Under the pieces are notes generated by a model. That model was not told the DNA's origin, did no database searches, and was given only the letters and a program-made list of their open reading frames with translations. This document shows, piece after piece, positions 23,818 through 32,982 of a DNA stretch of 33,309 bases (its first letter is position 1; each line of letters opens with the position of its first letter). The translations under genes and the position numbers were made by a program. Source of the DNA: Blastocystis sp. Blastoise (Eukaryota > Sar > Bigyra > Opalinata > Blastocystidae); contig JBBPEB010000016.1 in assembly GCA_039096225.1 (NCBI GenBank), positions 1 to 33,309 on the forward strand, written 5' to 3'.

Positions 23818-24714
23818 AATTAATTGTTGACGCGCATGAATGATGTAACGACTTCCCCACTGTCTCCGCTATGAACTCTTTGAAATTGAATTATTCGTGA
23901 AGATGCGAATTGCATATGGCTAGACGGTAAGACCCTGTGCACCTTTACTACAATTATACACTGATTACATTTATAAAAATGTGTAGAATAAGTGGGAGTT
24001 TAAAAAACGACAATGAAATACCACTCATTTTTATTATTTGTAGCTAACTAAAAGGAAAACTGTATATTTGGTAGTTTGACTGGGGCGGTAACCTCCTAAA
24101 ATGTAACGGAGGCATATAAAGGTAAACTGAAATTATTTTGTAAATAATGATAGAGTGCAATGGCATAAGTTTGCTTGACTGTGAGATTGACAAATCAAAC
24201 AGAAACGAAAGTTGATCATAGTGACCCGGTAGTTCTTTATGGAAAGGCTATCGATCAATGGATAAAAGGTACGCCAGGGATAACAGGCTGATGACTCTCT
24301 CGAGTTCTTATCGACGGAGTAGTTTGGCACCTCGATGTCGGCCCATCACATCCTAGAGCTGTAGAAGGTTCTAAGGGTTTGACTGTTCGTCAATTAAAGT
24401 GGTACGCGAGCTGGGTTTAAAACGTCGTGAGACAGTTTTGTCCCTATCTACCATATGTTTTAGAAAAAAAAGGAACGATAATCTTAGTACGAGAGGACCA
24501 GATTAGGTTGATCAATAGTGCATCGGTTATTTTAACTCAAAGTATAGCCGAGTAGCCAAATCAATAAAAAATAATTACTGAAAGCATATAGGTAAGAATT
24601 TTATTCCTAATTTTTCTTTTAAAGAAATGTAGAAGACTACTACATTAATAGGCTTAAAGTGTAAATATGGTAACATATTAGCTTATAAGTACTAATTTTT
24701 CAATACTTAAATGC
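22066..24714 (+). rRNA. rrnL: Large subunit ribosomal RNA (arm A)
   Basis: A continuous bacterial-type LSU rRNA of about 2.65 kb. The termini pair (GCATTTAAGTA at 22066 with TACTTAAATGC at 24704-24714), which sets the ends. Conserved landmarks include AGGATGCCTAGG near the 5' end, GGCGGCCGTAACTCTGACGG in domain IV near 23773, GCTAGACGGTAAGACCCTGT near 23919, the peptidyl transferase region GGATAACAGGCTGATGACTC near 24277 and GTTCGTCAATTAAAGTGG near 24386, and the sarcin-ricin loop AGTACGAGAGGACC at 24486-24499. No break or scrambled fragment is seen. Together with rrnS, trnV and trnM it forms an rRNA transcription unit reading toward the palindrome centre. Confidence 0.97.
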
Positions 24715-24719
24715 AATAA

Positions 24720-24802
24720 AGAACAATCGCTTAGTGGCTATAGCAACAGACTGTAAATCTGTGGAATTCTATTCATCGTGGGTTCGAGTCCCTCTTGTTC
24801 TA
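24720..24802 (+). tRNA. trnY: tRNA-Tyr (GTA)
   Basis: Type II cloverleaf with acceptor AGAACAA/TTGTTCT, anticodon stem ACAGA/TCTGT around loop CTGTAAA (anticodon GTA), long variable arm, and T loop TTCGAGT (one T-T mismatch in the stem). It begins 5 bases after the LSU rRNA end. The 84 bases after it, before nad4, are AT-rich and show nothing recognisable. Confidence 0.94.
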
Positions 24803-24886
24803 TTTAAAAATTTTTTATTACAAAAATAGTTAAAGCTAATATATATTTAAAGATATTTTTAATTATTTTTTGTAATTTTAATTAAA

Positions 24887-26350
24887 ATGTATAATATTCT
24901 GATCTCTTTAATAATTTTACCTTTAATAGGATCTTTTATAATAAGTTTATTAGATTTCAATAATATAAAAACAATAAGAAATGTTGCTTTATATACAACA
25001 ACTATTACTTTCTTTATATCATTATTACTTTTAGTATTTTTTGATAAAAGTAATTTTGGTTTTCAATTTTTAACTTCAACTAATTGGTTAAATGCTATAA
25101 ATTTAAATTTTATTTTAGGTATAGATGGTATTTCATTATTTTTTATTTTATTAACTACCTTTTTATTTCCTATTTGTATTTTATCTAGTTGGAATTATAT
25201 TTTACATAATACTAAATTATTTTATATAAGTTTTTTAATTATGGAAACTATTTTAGTATTAGTATTTAGTGTATTAGATGTTGTATTTTTCTATATGTTC
25301 TTTGAAAGTGTTTTAATCCCAATGTTTATTATTATAGGTATATGGGGTGCTAGAGAAAGAAAAATATTTGCTTCTTATATGTTTTTCTTATATACACTTT
25401 TAGGTTCAGTATTAATGTTAATTGGTATATTTGTAATGTTTTGTTATACTGGTACTTCAAGTTATGAAGTATTATTAACTTGTAATTTTAATGAAAATTT
25501 ACAATTATTATTATGGTTAGCTTTCTTCTTATCATTTGCTGTTAAAGTACCTATGGTACCTTTCCACATATGGTTACCTGAAGCTCATGTAGAAGCTCCT
25601 ACACCAGGTTCTGTTATATTAGCAGGTGTTTTATTAAAATTAGGTACTTATGGTTTTATGAGATTTTCATTACCTTTATTTCCTTATGCTAATATATATT
25701 TTACTCCTTTTGTATTTACTTTAAGTTTATTAGGTGTAATTTATGCTTCATTAATTGCTATAAGACAAACTGATTTAAAAAGAATTATTGCTTATGCTTC
25801 AGTAGCTCATATGAATTTAATAATGATTGGTTTATTTTCAAATAATATTACTGCTATAGAAGGTGCTTTATTACAAATGTTAAGTCATGGTTTAGTAGCT
25901 GGTGCTTTATTCTTAGTTGTAGGTGTTTTATATGAACGTTTTCATAGTCGTTTAATAAAATATTATAGTGGTTTAGTACAAGTTATGCCTATGTTTGTAT
26001 TATTCTTCTTATTCTTCACTTTAGCTAACATAGCTGTACCTGGTACTAGTAGTTTTGTTGGTGAATTTTTAATCTTTATTGGTACTTTTCAAAATCATGC
26101 AGCAGTTACTTTCTTATCAGCTACTGGTATGTTATTTGGTGGTATTTATTCTTTATGGTTATATAATAGAGTAGCTTATGGTAATGTAAAAATAAAATAT
26201 GTAACTAATTTTGTAGATTTAAATAAAAGAGAAGTTTTCATGTTCTTAATTATATTAATTGTAGTTGTATTTGCAGGTATTTATCCTAAATTCTTTTTAG
26301 ATTACATACATGCTTCAGTAACAGGTTTAGTTAATTTTATGAATATATAA
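24887..26350 (+). CDS. nad4: NADH dehydrogenase subunit 4 (arm A)
   Basis: A 487-residue polytopic membrane protein, the middle antiporter-like proton-pumping subunit of complex I (NuoM family). The motifs are NFILGIDGISLFFILLTTFLFP, the FFESVLIPMFIIIGIWG block with its conserved Glu, AVKVPMVPFHIWLPEAHVEAPT with SVILAGVLLKLGTYG, RIIAYASVAHMN and NIAVPGTSSFVGEFL. Length is standard and the ATG at 24887 begins MYNILISLIILPLIG, typical of Nad4. The mirror copy at 26909-28372 encodes an identical protein, the only protein gene duplicated whole by the palindrome. It is likely co-transcribed with the rRNAs. Confidence 0.98.
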   Translation: MYNILISLIILPLIGSFIISLLDFNNIKTIRNVALYTTTITFFISLLLLVFFDKSNFGFQFLTSTNWLNAINLNFILGIDGISLFFILLTTFLFPICILSSWNYILHNTKLFYISFLIMETILVLVFSVLDVVFFYMFFESVLIPMFIIIGIWGARERKIFASYMFFLYTLLGSVLMLIGIFVMFCYTGTSSYEVLLTCNFNENLQLLLWLAFFLSFAVKVPMVPFHIWLPEAHVEAPTPGSVILAGVLLKLGTYGFMRFSLPLFPYANIYFTPFVFTLSLLGVIYASLIAIRQTDLKRIIAYASVAHMNLIMIGLFSNNITAIEGALLQMLSHGLVAGALFLVVGVLYERFHSRLIKYYSGLVQVMPMFVLFFLFFTLANIAVPGTSSFVGEFLIFIGTFQNHAAVTFLSATGMLFGGIYSLWLYNRVAYGNVKIKYVTNFVDLNKREVFMFLIILIVVVFAGIYPKFFLDYIHASVTGLVNFMNI

Positions 26351-26364
26351 TTATATTTTTAAAA

Positions 26365-26436
26365 GGGTTTATAGTTTAATGGTAAAACATTCGACTTTTA
26401 ATCGAAGAAGTTTGGGTTCAAATCCCAATAAACTCA
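26365..26436 (+). tRNA. trnK: tRNA-Lys (TTT)
   Basis: Cloverleaf with acceptor GGGTTTA/TAAACTC, anticodon stem TTCGA/TCGAA around loop CTTTTAA (anticodon TTT), T loop TTCAAAT. It lies 14 bases after nad4. Confidence 0.95.
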
Positions 26437-26444
26437 ATTTATAA

Positions 26445-26530
26445 GGAAAAATGTCAGAGTGGTAATGAGTTAACCTGCTAAGTTAAAGGAAGTTTAATCT
26501 TCCTCAACGGTTCAAATCCGTTTTTTTCCG
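26445..26530 (+). tRNA. trnS: tRNA-Ser (GCT)
   Basis: Type II cloverleaf with acceptor GGAAAAA/TTTTTCC, anticodon stem TTAAC/GTTAA around loop CTGCTAA (anticodon GCT), variable hairpin AGGAAG/CTTCCT, T arm AACGG/CCGTT. It is the last gene before the palindrome centre. Confidence 0.95.
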
Positions 26531-26728
26531 AAAAATCTTATATTTTAACATAATATTATACTATTATATCATCATCATATCATTAATATGATGGGGGGAT
26601 AAAAAATTCCGTTTTAACAAATAATTAAATTTAATTATTTGTTAAAACGGAATTTTTTATCCCCCCATCATATTAATGATATGATGATGATATAATAGTA
26701 TAATATTATGTTAAAATATAAGATTTTT
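26531..26728. repeat. Gene-free centre of the palindrome
   Basis: 198 bases with the axis between 26629 and 26630 and no spacer: CAAATAATTAAA meets its own complement. On each side lies a nested hairpin (ATCATAT 26574-26580 with ATATGAT 26586-26592, loop CATTA; mirrored at 26667-26685) directly followed toward the axis by a six-G run (26593-26598; six C at 26661-26666). These G runs stand out in the AT-rich surroundings. Both flanking tRNA-Ser genes point inward, so transcription converges here. Candidate functions are a hairpin telomere or joined linear ends, a replication origin, or a bidirectional transcription end. Confidence 0.7.
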
Positions 26729-26814
26729 CGGAAAAAAACGGATTTGAACCGTTGAGGAAGATTAAACTTCCTTTAACTTAGCAGGTTAACTCATTACCAC
26801 TCTGACATTTTTCC
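26729..26814 (-). tRNA. trnS: tRNA-Ser (GCT), arm B copy
   Basis: Mirror copy of the tRNA at 26445-26530, same anticodon GCT and long variable arm. Confidence 0.95.
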
Positions 26815-26822
26815 TTATAAAT

Positions 26823-26894
26823 TGAGTTTATTGGGATTTGAACCCAAACTTCTTCGATTAAAAGTCGAATGTTTTACCATTAAACTATAAACCC
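26823..26894 (-). tRNA. trnK: tRNA-Lys (TTT), arm B copy
   Basis: Mirror copy of the tRNA at 26365-26436. Confidence 0.95.
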
Positions 26895-26908
26895 TTTTAA
26901 AAATATAA

Positions 26909-28372
26909 TTATATATTCATAAAATTAACTAAACCTGTTACTGAAGCATGTATGTAATCTAAAAAGAATTTAGGATAAATACCTGCAAATACAACTACAA
27001 TTAATATAATTAAGAACATGAAAACTTCTCTTTTATTTAAATCTACAAAATTAGTTACATATTTTATTTTTACATTACCATAAGCTACTCTATTATATAA
27101 CCATAAAGAATAAATACCACCAAATAACATACCAGTAGCTGATAAGAAAGTAACTGCTGCATGATTTTGAAAAGTACCAATAAAGATTAAAAATTCACCA
27201 ACAAAACTACTAGTACCAGGTACAGCTATGTTAGCTAAAGTGAAGAATAAGAAGAATAATACAAACATAGGCATAACTTGTACTAAACCACTATAATATT
27301 TTATTAAACGACTATGAAAACGTTCATATAAAACACCTACAACTAAGAATAAAGCACCAGCTACTAAACCATGACTTAACATTTGTAATAAAGCACCTTC
27401 TATAGCAGTAATATTATTTGAAAATAAACCAATCATTATTAAATTCATATGAGCTACTGAAGCATAAGCAATAATTCTTTTTAAATCAGTTTGTCTTATA
27501 GCAATTAATGAAGCATAAATTACACCTAATAAACTTAAAGTAAATACAAAAGGAGTAAAATATATATTAGCATAAGGAAATAAAGGTAATGAAAATCTCA
27601 TAAAACCATAAGTACCTAATTTTAATAAAACACCTGCTAATATAACAGAACCTGGTGTAGGAGCTTCTACATGAGCTTCAGGTAACCATATGTGGAAAGG
27701 TACCATAGGTACTTTAACAGCAAATGATAAGAAGAAAGCTAACCATAATAATAATTGTAAATTTTCATTAAAATTACAAGTTAATAATACTTCATAACTT
27801 GAAGTACCAGTATAACAAAACATTACAAATATACCAATTAACATTAATACTGAACCTAAAAGTGTATATAAGAAAAACATATAAGAAGCAAATATTTTTC
27901 TTTCTCTAGCACCCCATATACCTATAATAATAAACATTGGGATTAAAACACTTTCAAAGAACATATAGAAAAATACAACATCTAATACACTAAATACTAA
28001 TACTAAAATAGTTTCCATAATTAAAAAACTTATATAAAATAATTTAGTATTATGTAAAATATAATTCCAACTAGATAAAATACAAATAGGAAATAAAAAG
28101 GTAGTTAATAAAATAAAAAATAATGAAATACCATCTATACCTAAAATAAAATTTAAATTTATAGCATTTAACCAATTAGTTGAAGTTAAAAATTGAAAAC
28201 CAAAATTACTTTTATCAAAAAATACTAAAAGTAATAATGATATAAAGAAAGTAATAGTTGTTGTATATAAAGCAACATTTCTTATTGTTTTTATATTATT
28301 GAAATCTAATAAACTTATTATAAAAGATCCTATTAAAGGTAAAATTATTAAAGAGATCAGAATATTATACAT
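26909..28372 (-). CDS. nad4: NADH dehydrogenase subunit 4 (arm B copy)
   Basis: Second complete copy of nad4, encoding a 487-residue protein identical to that of 24887-26350, including IDGISLFFILLTTF, PFHIWLPEAHVEAPT and RIIAYASVAHMN. Perfect identity over a fast-evolving AT-rich gene implies recent duplication or constant homogenisation between arms. No feature distinguishes the copies, and both should be functional. Dosage of Nad4 mRNA may be double that of the single-copy nad genes. Confidence 0.98.
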   Translation of the reverse strand: MYNILISLIILPLIGSFIISLLDFNNIKTIRNVALYTTTITFFISLLLLVFFDKSNFGFQFLTSTNWLNAINLNFILGIDGISLFFILLTTFLFPICILSSWNYILHNTKLFYISFLIMETILVLVFSVLDVVFFYMFFESVLIPMFIIIGIWGARERKIFASYMFFLYTLLGSVLMLIGIFVMFCYTGTSSYEVLLTCNFNENLQLLLWLAFFLSFAVKVPMVPFHIWLPEAHVEAPTPGSVILAGVLLKLGTYGFMRFSLPLFPYANIYFTPFVFTLSLLGVIYASLIAIRQTDLKRIIAYASVAHMNLIMIGLFSNNITAIEGALLQMLSHGLVAGALFLVVGVLYERFHSRLIKYYSGLVQVMPMFVLFFLFFTLANIAVPGTSSFVGEFLIFIGTFQNHAAVTFLSATGMLFGGIYSLWLYNRVAYGNVKIKYVTNFVDLNKREVFMFLIILIVVVFAGIYPKFFLDYIHASVTGLVNFMNI

Positions 28373-28456
28373 TTTAATTAAAATTACAAAAAATAATTAA
28401 AAATATCTTTAAATATATATTAGCTTTAACTATTTTTGTAATAAAAAATTTTTAAA

Positions 28457-28539
28457 TAGAACAAGAGGGACTCGAACCCACGATGAATAGAATTCCACAG
28501 ATTTACAGTCTGTTGCTATAGCCACTAAGCGATTGTTCT
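28457..28539 (-). tRNA. trnY: tRNA-Tyr (GTA), arm B copy
   Basis: Mirror copy of the tRNA at 24720-24802. Confidence 0.94.
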
Positions 28540-28544
28540 TTATT

Positions 28545-29441
28545 GCATTTAAGTATTGAAAAATTAGTACTTATAAGCTAATATGTTACCATATTTACAC
28601 TTTAAGCCTATTAATGTAGTAGTCTTCTACATTTCTTTAAAAGAAAAATTAGGAATAAAATTCTTACCTATATGCTTTCAGTAATTATTTTTTATTGATT
28701 TGGCTACTCGGCTATACTTTGAGTTAAAATAACCGATGCACTATTGATCAACCTAATCTGGTCCTCTCGTACTAAGATTATCGTTCCTTTTTTTTCTAAA
28801 ACATATGGTAGATAGGGACAAAACTGTCTCACGACGTTTTAAACCCAGCTCGCGTACCACTTTAATTGACGAACAGTCAAACCCTTAGAACCTTCTACAG
28901 CTCTAGGATGTGATGGGCCGACATCGAGGTGCCAAACTACTCCGTCGATAAGAACTCGAGAGAGTCATCAGCCTGTTATCCCTGGCGTACCTTTTATCCA
29001 TTGATCGATAGCCTTTCCATAAAGAACTACCGGGTCACTATGATCAACTTTCGTTTCTGTTTGATTTGTCAATCTCACAGTCAAGCAAACTTATGCCATT
29101 GCACTCTATCATTATTTACAAAATAATTTCAGTTTACCTTTATATGCCTCCGTTACATTTTAGGAGGTTACCGCCCCAGTCAAACTACCAAATATACAGT
29201 TTTCCTTTTAGTTAGCTACAAATAATAAAAATGAGTGGTATTTCATTGTCGTTTTTTAAACTCCCACTTATTCTACACATTTTTATAAATGTAATCAGTG
29301 TATAATTGTAGTAAAGGTGCACAGGGTCTTACCGTCTAGCCATATGCAATTCGCATCTTCACGAATAATTCAATTTCAAAGAGTTCATAGCGGAGACAGT
29401 GGGGAAGTCGTTACATCATTCATGCGCGTCAACAATTAATT

Positions 29442-29472
<31 letters not shown>

Positions 29473-31193
29473 GAGTTACGGCCGCCATTGACTGCTGTTT
29501 ATATCAAAAGCATTTAACTTTTGAATTTAACTACACAGCATTTGGCAGATGTCAGACCATATACATCATCTTTCGATTTAGCATAGTCTTGTGTTTTTAT
29601 TAAACAGTCGCTACCCCCTATTGTGTGCCTCCTATAAATAATTAATTTATAGGAACTTCTTCTCCCGAAGTTACGAAGTCATTTTGCCTAGTTCCTTCGC
29701 TATGATTATCTCTACGCCTTAGTATTTTCTACTAATCCACCAGTGTCGGTTTTAGTACGGTTTGAATTAATATTTATTTCGCGTAACTATCAATACAAAA
29801 ATAAAAACAATACTCTATTTTTTAAAATTGTATTCATAATTTTTAAAAATATATTAATATAACTCATCAATAAAAATTCTCATATTTATCTTAGAGACCG
29901 TATATTATAAAAAACTTTATTTTTATTTTAAAAACCTTGGATTTTCGGCGACAATGTTTTGTTACATTGTTTATTCTACTTATACCAGCATTATCACTTT
30001 TGATACTAAATTAAAATTTTTCAATTCTAACTTTTAAGCATACAAAACGTTCTGCTACCATTTAATCTAAAATTAAATTTGCTGTTTCGGCATTATTCTT
30101 TAGTCTCTATACATCTTCGGAATATATAAACTAGACCAATGAGCAATTACGCTTTCTTTAAAGAATGGCTGCTTCTGAGCCTATCTTTTGGTTGTCATTA
30201 TTTATATAAATCCTTATACGATAAGAATAAATTTAGAGGCCTTAACATACAATCTGGGCTGTTTCCCTCTCGACTTTGAATCTTAGCACTCAAAGTCTGT
30301 TTGCCAAAATTAATATATAATGTATTTGAAGTTTCATTAAAATTAGTAAGACCATAATGGCCCCCCTTTTTTATCGAGTTCTCTACCCCATTATATTAAA
30401 TTTTGACACTCTACCTAAATAGATTTCGCAGAAAGCCAGCTATCTTCAAGTTTGATTAGCCTTTCACCCCTAACCACAAATCATCTCAATCTTTTGCAAC
30501 AGATACGAGTTCGGTCTTCGTTTAACTTTTACATTAAAGTCAACCTATTCATAGTTAGATCACTTGATTTCGGGTCTTATTAATTTAACTTAAAATTTTA
30601 TTTAAATTTGCTTTCACTACGCCTATTTCTATCGAATTAAGCTTGCTAAATTAATAAAGTTGCTGGTCCATTATACAAAAGGTACATTGTCACTATTTTA
30701 AGCTCCAATTGTTATAGAGCATTAGATTTCAGGTTCTATTTCACTATAATATATAAATAAGCTTTTTCACCTTTCCTTCACAGTACTTGTTCACTATCGG
30801 TTATTTATTTTATTTAGGCTTAGAGGATGGTCCCCCTATATTCAAACAGAATTTCACGTGTTCCGTTTTACTTAATACAATTTATTAATTTCATAGAAAC
30901 TGGTCTTTTAATACCATCTTTGGATTTATTCTATAAAATTTCATAAAAATTTGAGCCTGATTCGTGTTCGTTCGCCACTACTTACGAAATTTCGTTTGAT
31001 ATCTTTTCTATAGTTACTTAGATGTTTCAGTTCACTATATTTTAGTTATTCTTGTATAAAAAACTTTTCATTTTGAAAAGGTTTCCCCTCAGGAATCTTA
31101 TGGTATGATTACATTAATTAGCCATAAATTTTCGATAAAACGTCCATAAATAAATACCTAGGCATCCTTCTAATGCTCTTTGTACTTAAATGC
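28545..31193 (-). rRNA. rrnL: Large subunit ribosomal RNA (arm B copy)
   Basis: Mirror copy of the LSU rRNA at 22066-24714, complete and uninterrupted; the sarcin-ricin loop lies at 28760-28773. Two complete LSU genes per genome are unusual among mitochondria but occur in some linear genomes with terminal repeats, such as those of ciliates. Confidence 0.97.
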
Positions 31194-31201
31194 TAATGTT
31201 A

Positions 31202-31268
31202 TATCAAGGTTAGGGATTGAACCTAAATAATTAGGGCATGAGCCTAAGTAGCTACCTAGCACCTTGAT
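31202..31268 (-). tRNA. trnM: tRNA with CAT anticodon and reduced D arm, arm B copy
   Basis: Mirror copy of the 67-base tRNA at 21991-22057. Confidence 0.85.
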
Positions 31269-31269
31269 T

Positions 31270-31341
31270 TAGGTAATAATGGACTTGAACCATTAACTTC
31301 TTCGTTGTAAGCGAAATACTCTACCATTGAGTTAATTACCT
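31270..31341 (-). tRNA. trnV: tRNA-Val (TAC), arm B copy
   Basis: Mirror copy of the tRNA at 21918-21989. Confidence 0.94.
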
Positions 31342-31366
31342 TATAAGTCTTTAGTTTTTTTAAATA

Positions 31367-31962
31367 TAATAATTCCAGCCACATGTTCCCATACGGCTAC
31401 CTTGTTACGACTTCATTAAAATCAAAATTTTTATAGTAATATTAATAATATGTTGTATTATCAATATTTCGTACAAAAATAATTTTTCTAATGTGACGGG
31501 CGGTGTGTACAAGGCTCAAGTACATATTCACCGTGCCGTTCTAATGCACGATTACTAGCGATTCCAACTTCATATAGATGAATTTCAATCTATAATCCGA
31601 ACTTTGTTTTTCTTTAAAGATTTGCTCCTATTCTCATAATTGCATCTTTTTGTTAAAAACATTGTAACACATGTGTAGCCCAGTTCATAAGGGTCATAAT
31701 GACTTGGCATTCATCTCATAATATATTTAAATTTAACTTTTAAATTAAAGTAATTATAATTTACTTCTTTTTTAAAATCGTGATTTAAATAAGAGGTTGC
31801 GCTCGTTAAAAGAATGAACTTAACATTTCACAACACGAGCTGACGACAGCCATGCAACACCTGTAATTTATAATTATTATTTTTTTGAAATAATAACGTT
31901 AAAACTAAATTAAGTCAAGAACTGGTAAGATTTTACGCGGGTTATCGGATTAAACCACATGT

Positions 31963-32013
<51 letters not shown>

Positions 32014-32828
32014 TTTTACTTCCCAGGCGGAATATTAATACGTTAACTAAACTACTGCAAAAAAATTTACAATAATTAATATTCATAGTTTACAGCATGG
32101 ACTACTAGGGTATCGAATCCTATTTGCTCCCCATGCTTTCGTTAATCAACGTCAGTTTTTTACTAGATAATTGCCTTCGCCAAATGGCATTCTTTTTGAT
32201 ATCTTTGGATTTCACCCCTCCTGTCAAAAATTCTATTATCCTGTAATAAACTCTAAATTTTCAGTATTAAAAATTCTTTCAAAGTTAAGCTTTGGAATTT
32301 CCTTTTTAACTTAAAAAATCGTCTCAAAACACTTTACGCCCAGTAAATACGAATAACGCTCGCCCCCTCTGTATTACCGCGGCTGCTGGCACAGAGTTTG
32401 CCGGGACTTCTTATATAAAGGTCATAATCCTAAATATAATTTAAGTTTTACAGTAACAAAACATTCATCACTTACGTAGTATTGCTGGATCAAACTTTCG
32501 TTCATTGTCCAATATTCCTCACTGCTGCCTCGTTAGAGTTCGGACCTTATTTCAATTCCGATGTGACTGATCGTTCGCAAAAACCAGCTAAGGATTGTTG
32601 GCTTGGTAATCTTTTACATTACCAACTACCTAATCCTAGAAAAAACTAATCTAAAGGCGAAAAAATCTTTAAATATTCAATATTCCATTGATCCTTTAGG
32701 TAGAAATTTTTTCATTTACTCACCCGTACGCCATGTCTTTTTAAAAAACAAAAAAACATTCGACTTGCATGTGTTCAAGCATACTACTAGCGTTTATTCG
32801 GAGCCAGGATTAAACTCTAAAATTTCTT
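31367..32828 (-). rRNA. rrnS: Small subunit ribosomal RNA (arm B copy)
   Basis: Mirror copy of the SSU rRNA at 20431-21892, complete, with the same 3' end lacking an anti-Shine-Dalgarno sequence. Confidence 0.97.
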
Positions 32829-32892
32829 CCTTCTCCAATATATATATAAATATTAATGGGATAATTTAAAAAAATAATCCCAAAAACTTATA

Positions 32893-32965
32893 AGCGTTCT
32901 ATCAGAATCGAACTGATACAAAACAATTTAGAAGACTGTTACTCTGTCCATTAAGCTAAGAACGC
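32893..32965 (-). tRNA. trnR: tRNA-Arg (TCT), arm B copy
   Basis: Mirror copy of the tRNA at 20294-20366. Confidence 0.93.
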
Positions 32966-32982
32966 TATTGAAAATTATAAAA

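Larger units (their letters stand above)
19950..26629 (+). repeat. Palindrome arm A (6680 bases)
   Basis: Every position x in this arm corresponds to 53259 minus x on the opposite strand in arm B. The constant sum holds for reading frames at both ends and the middle of the arm, so there are no length changes. Contents from the boundary inward: 3' half of nad6, trnR, rrnS, trnV, trnM, rrnL, trnY, nad4, trnK, trnS(GCT). Single-copy sequence meets the arm at 19949/19950. Confidence 0.97.

Noticed and set aside
24133-24330. 65-codon minus-strand frame (and mirror copy at 28929-29126)
   Set aside because: Lies within the peptidyl transferase region of the LSU rRNA; chance frame.
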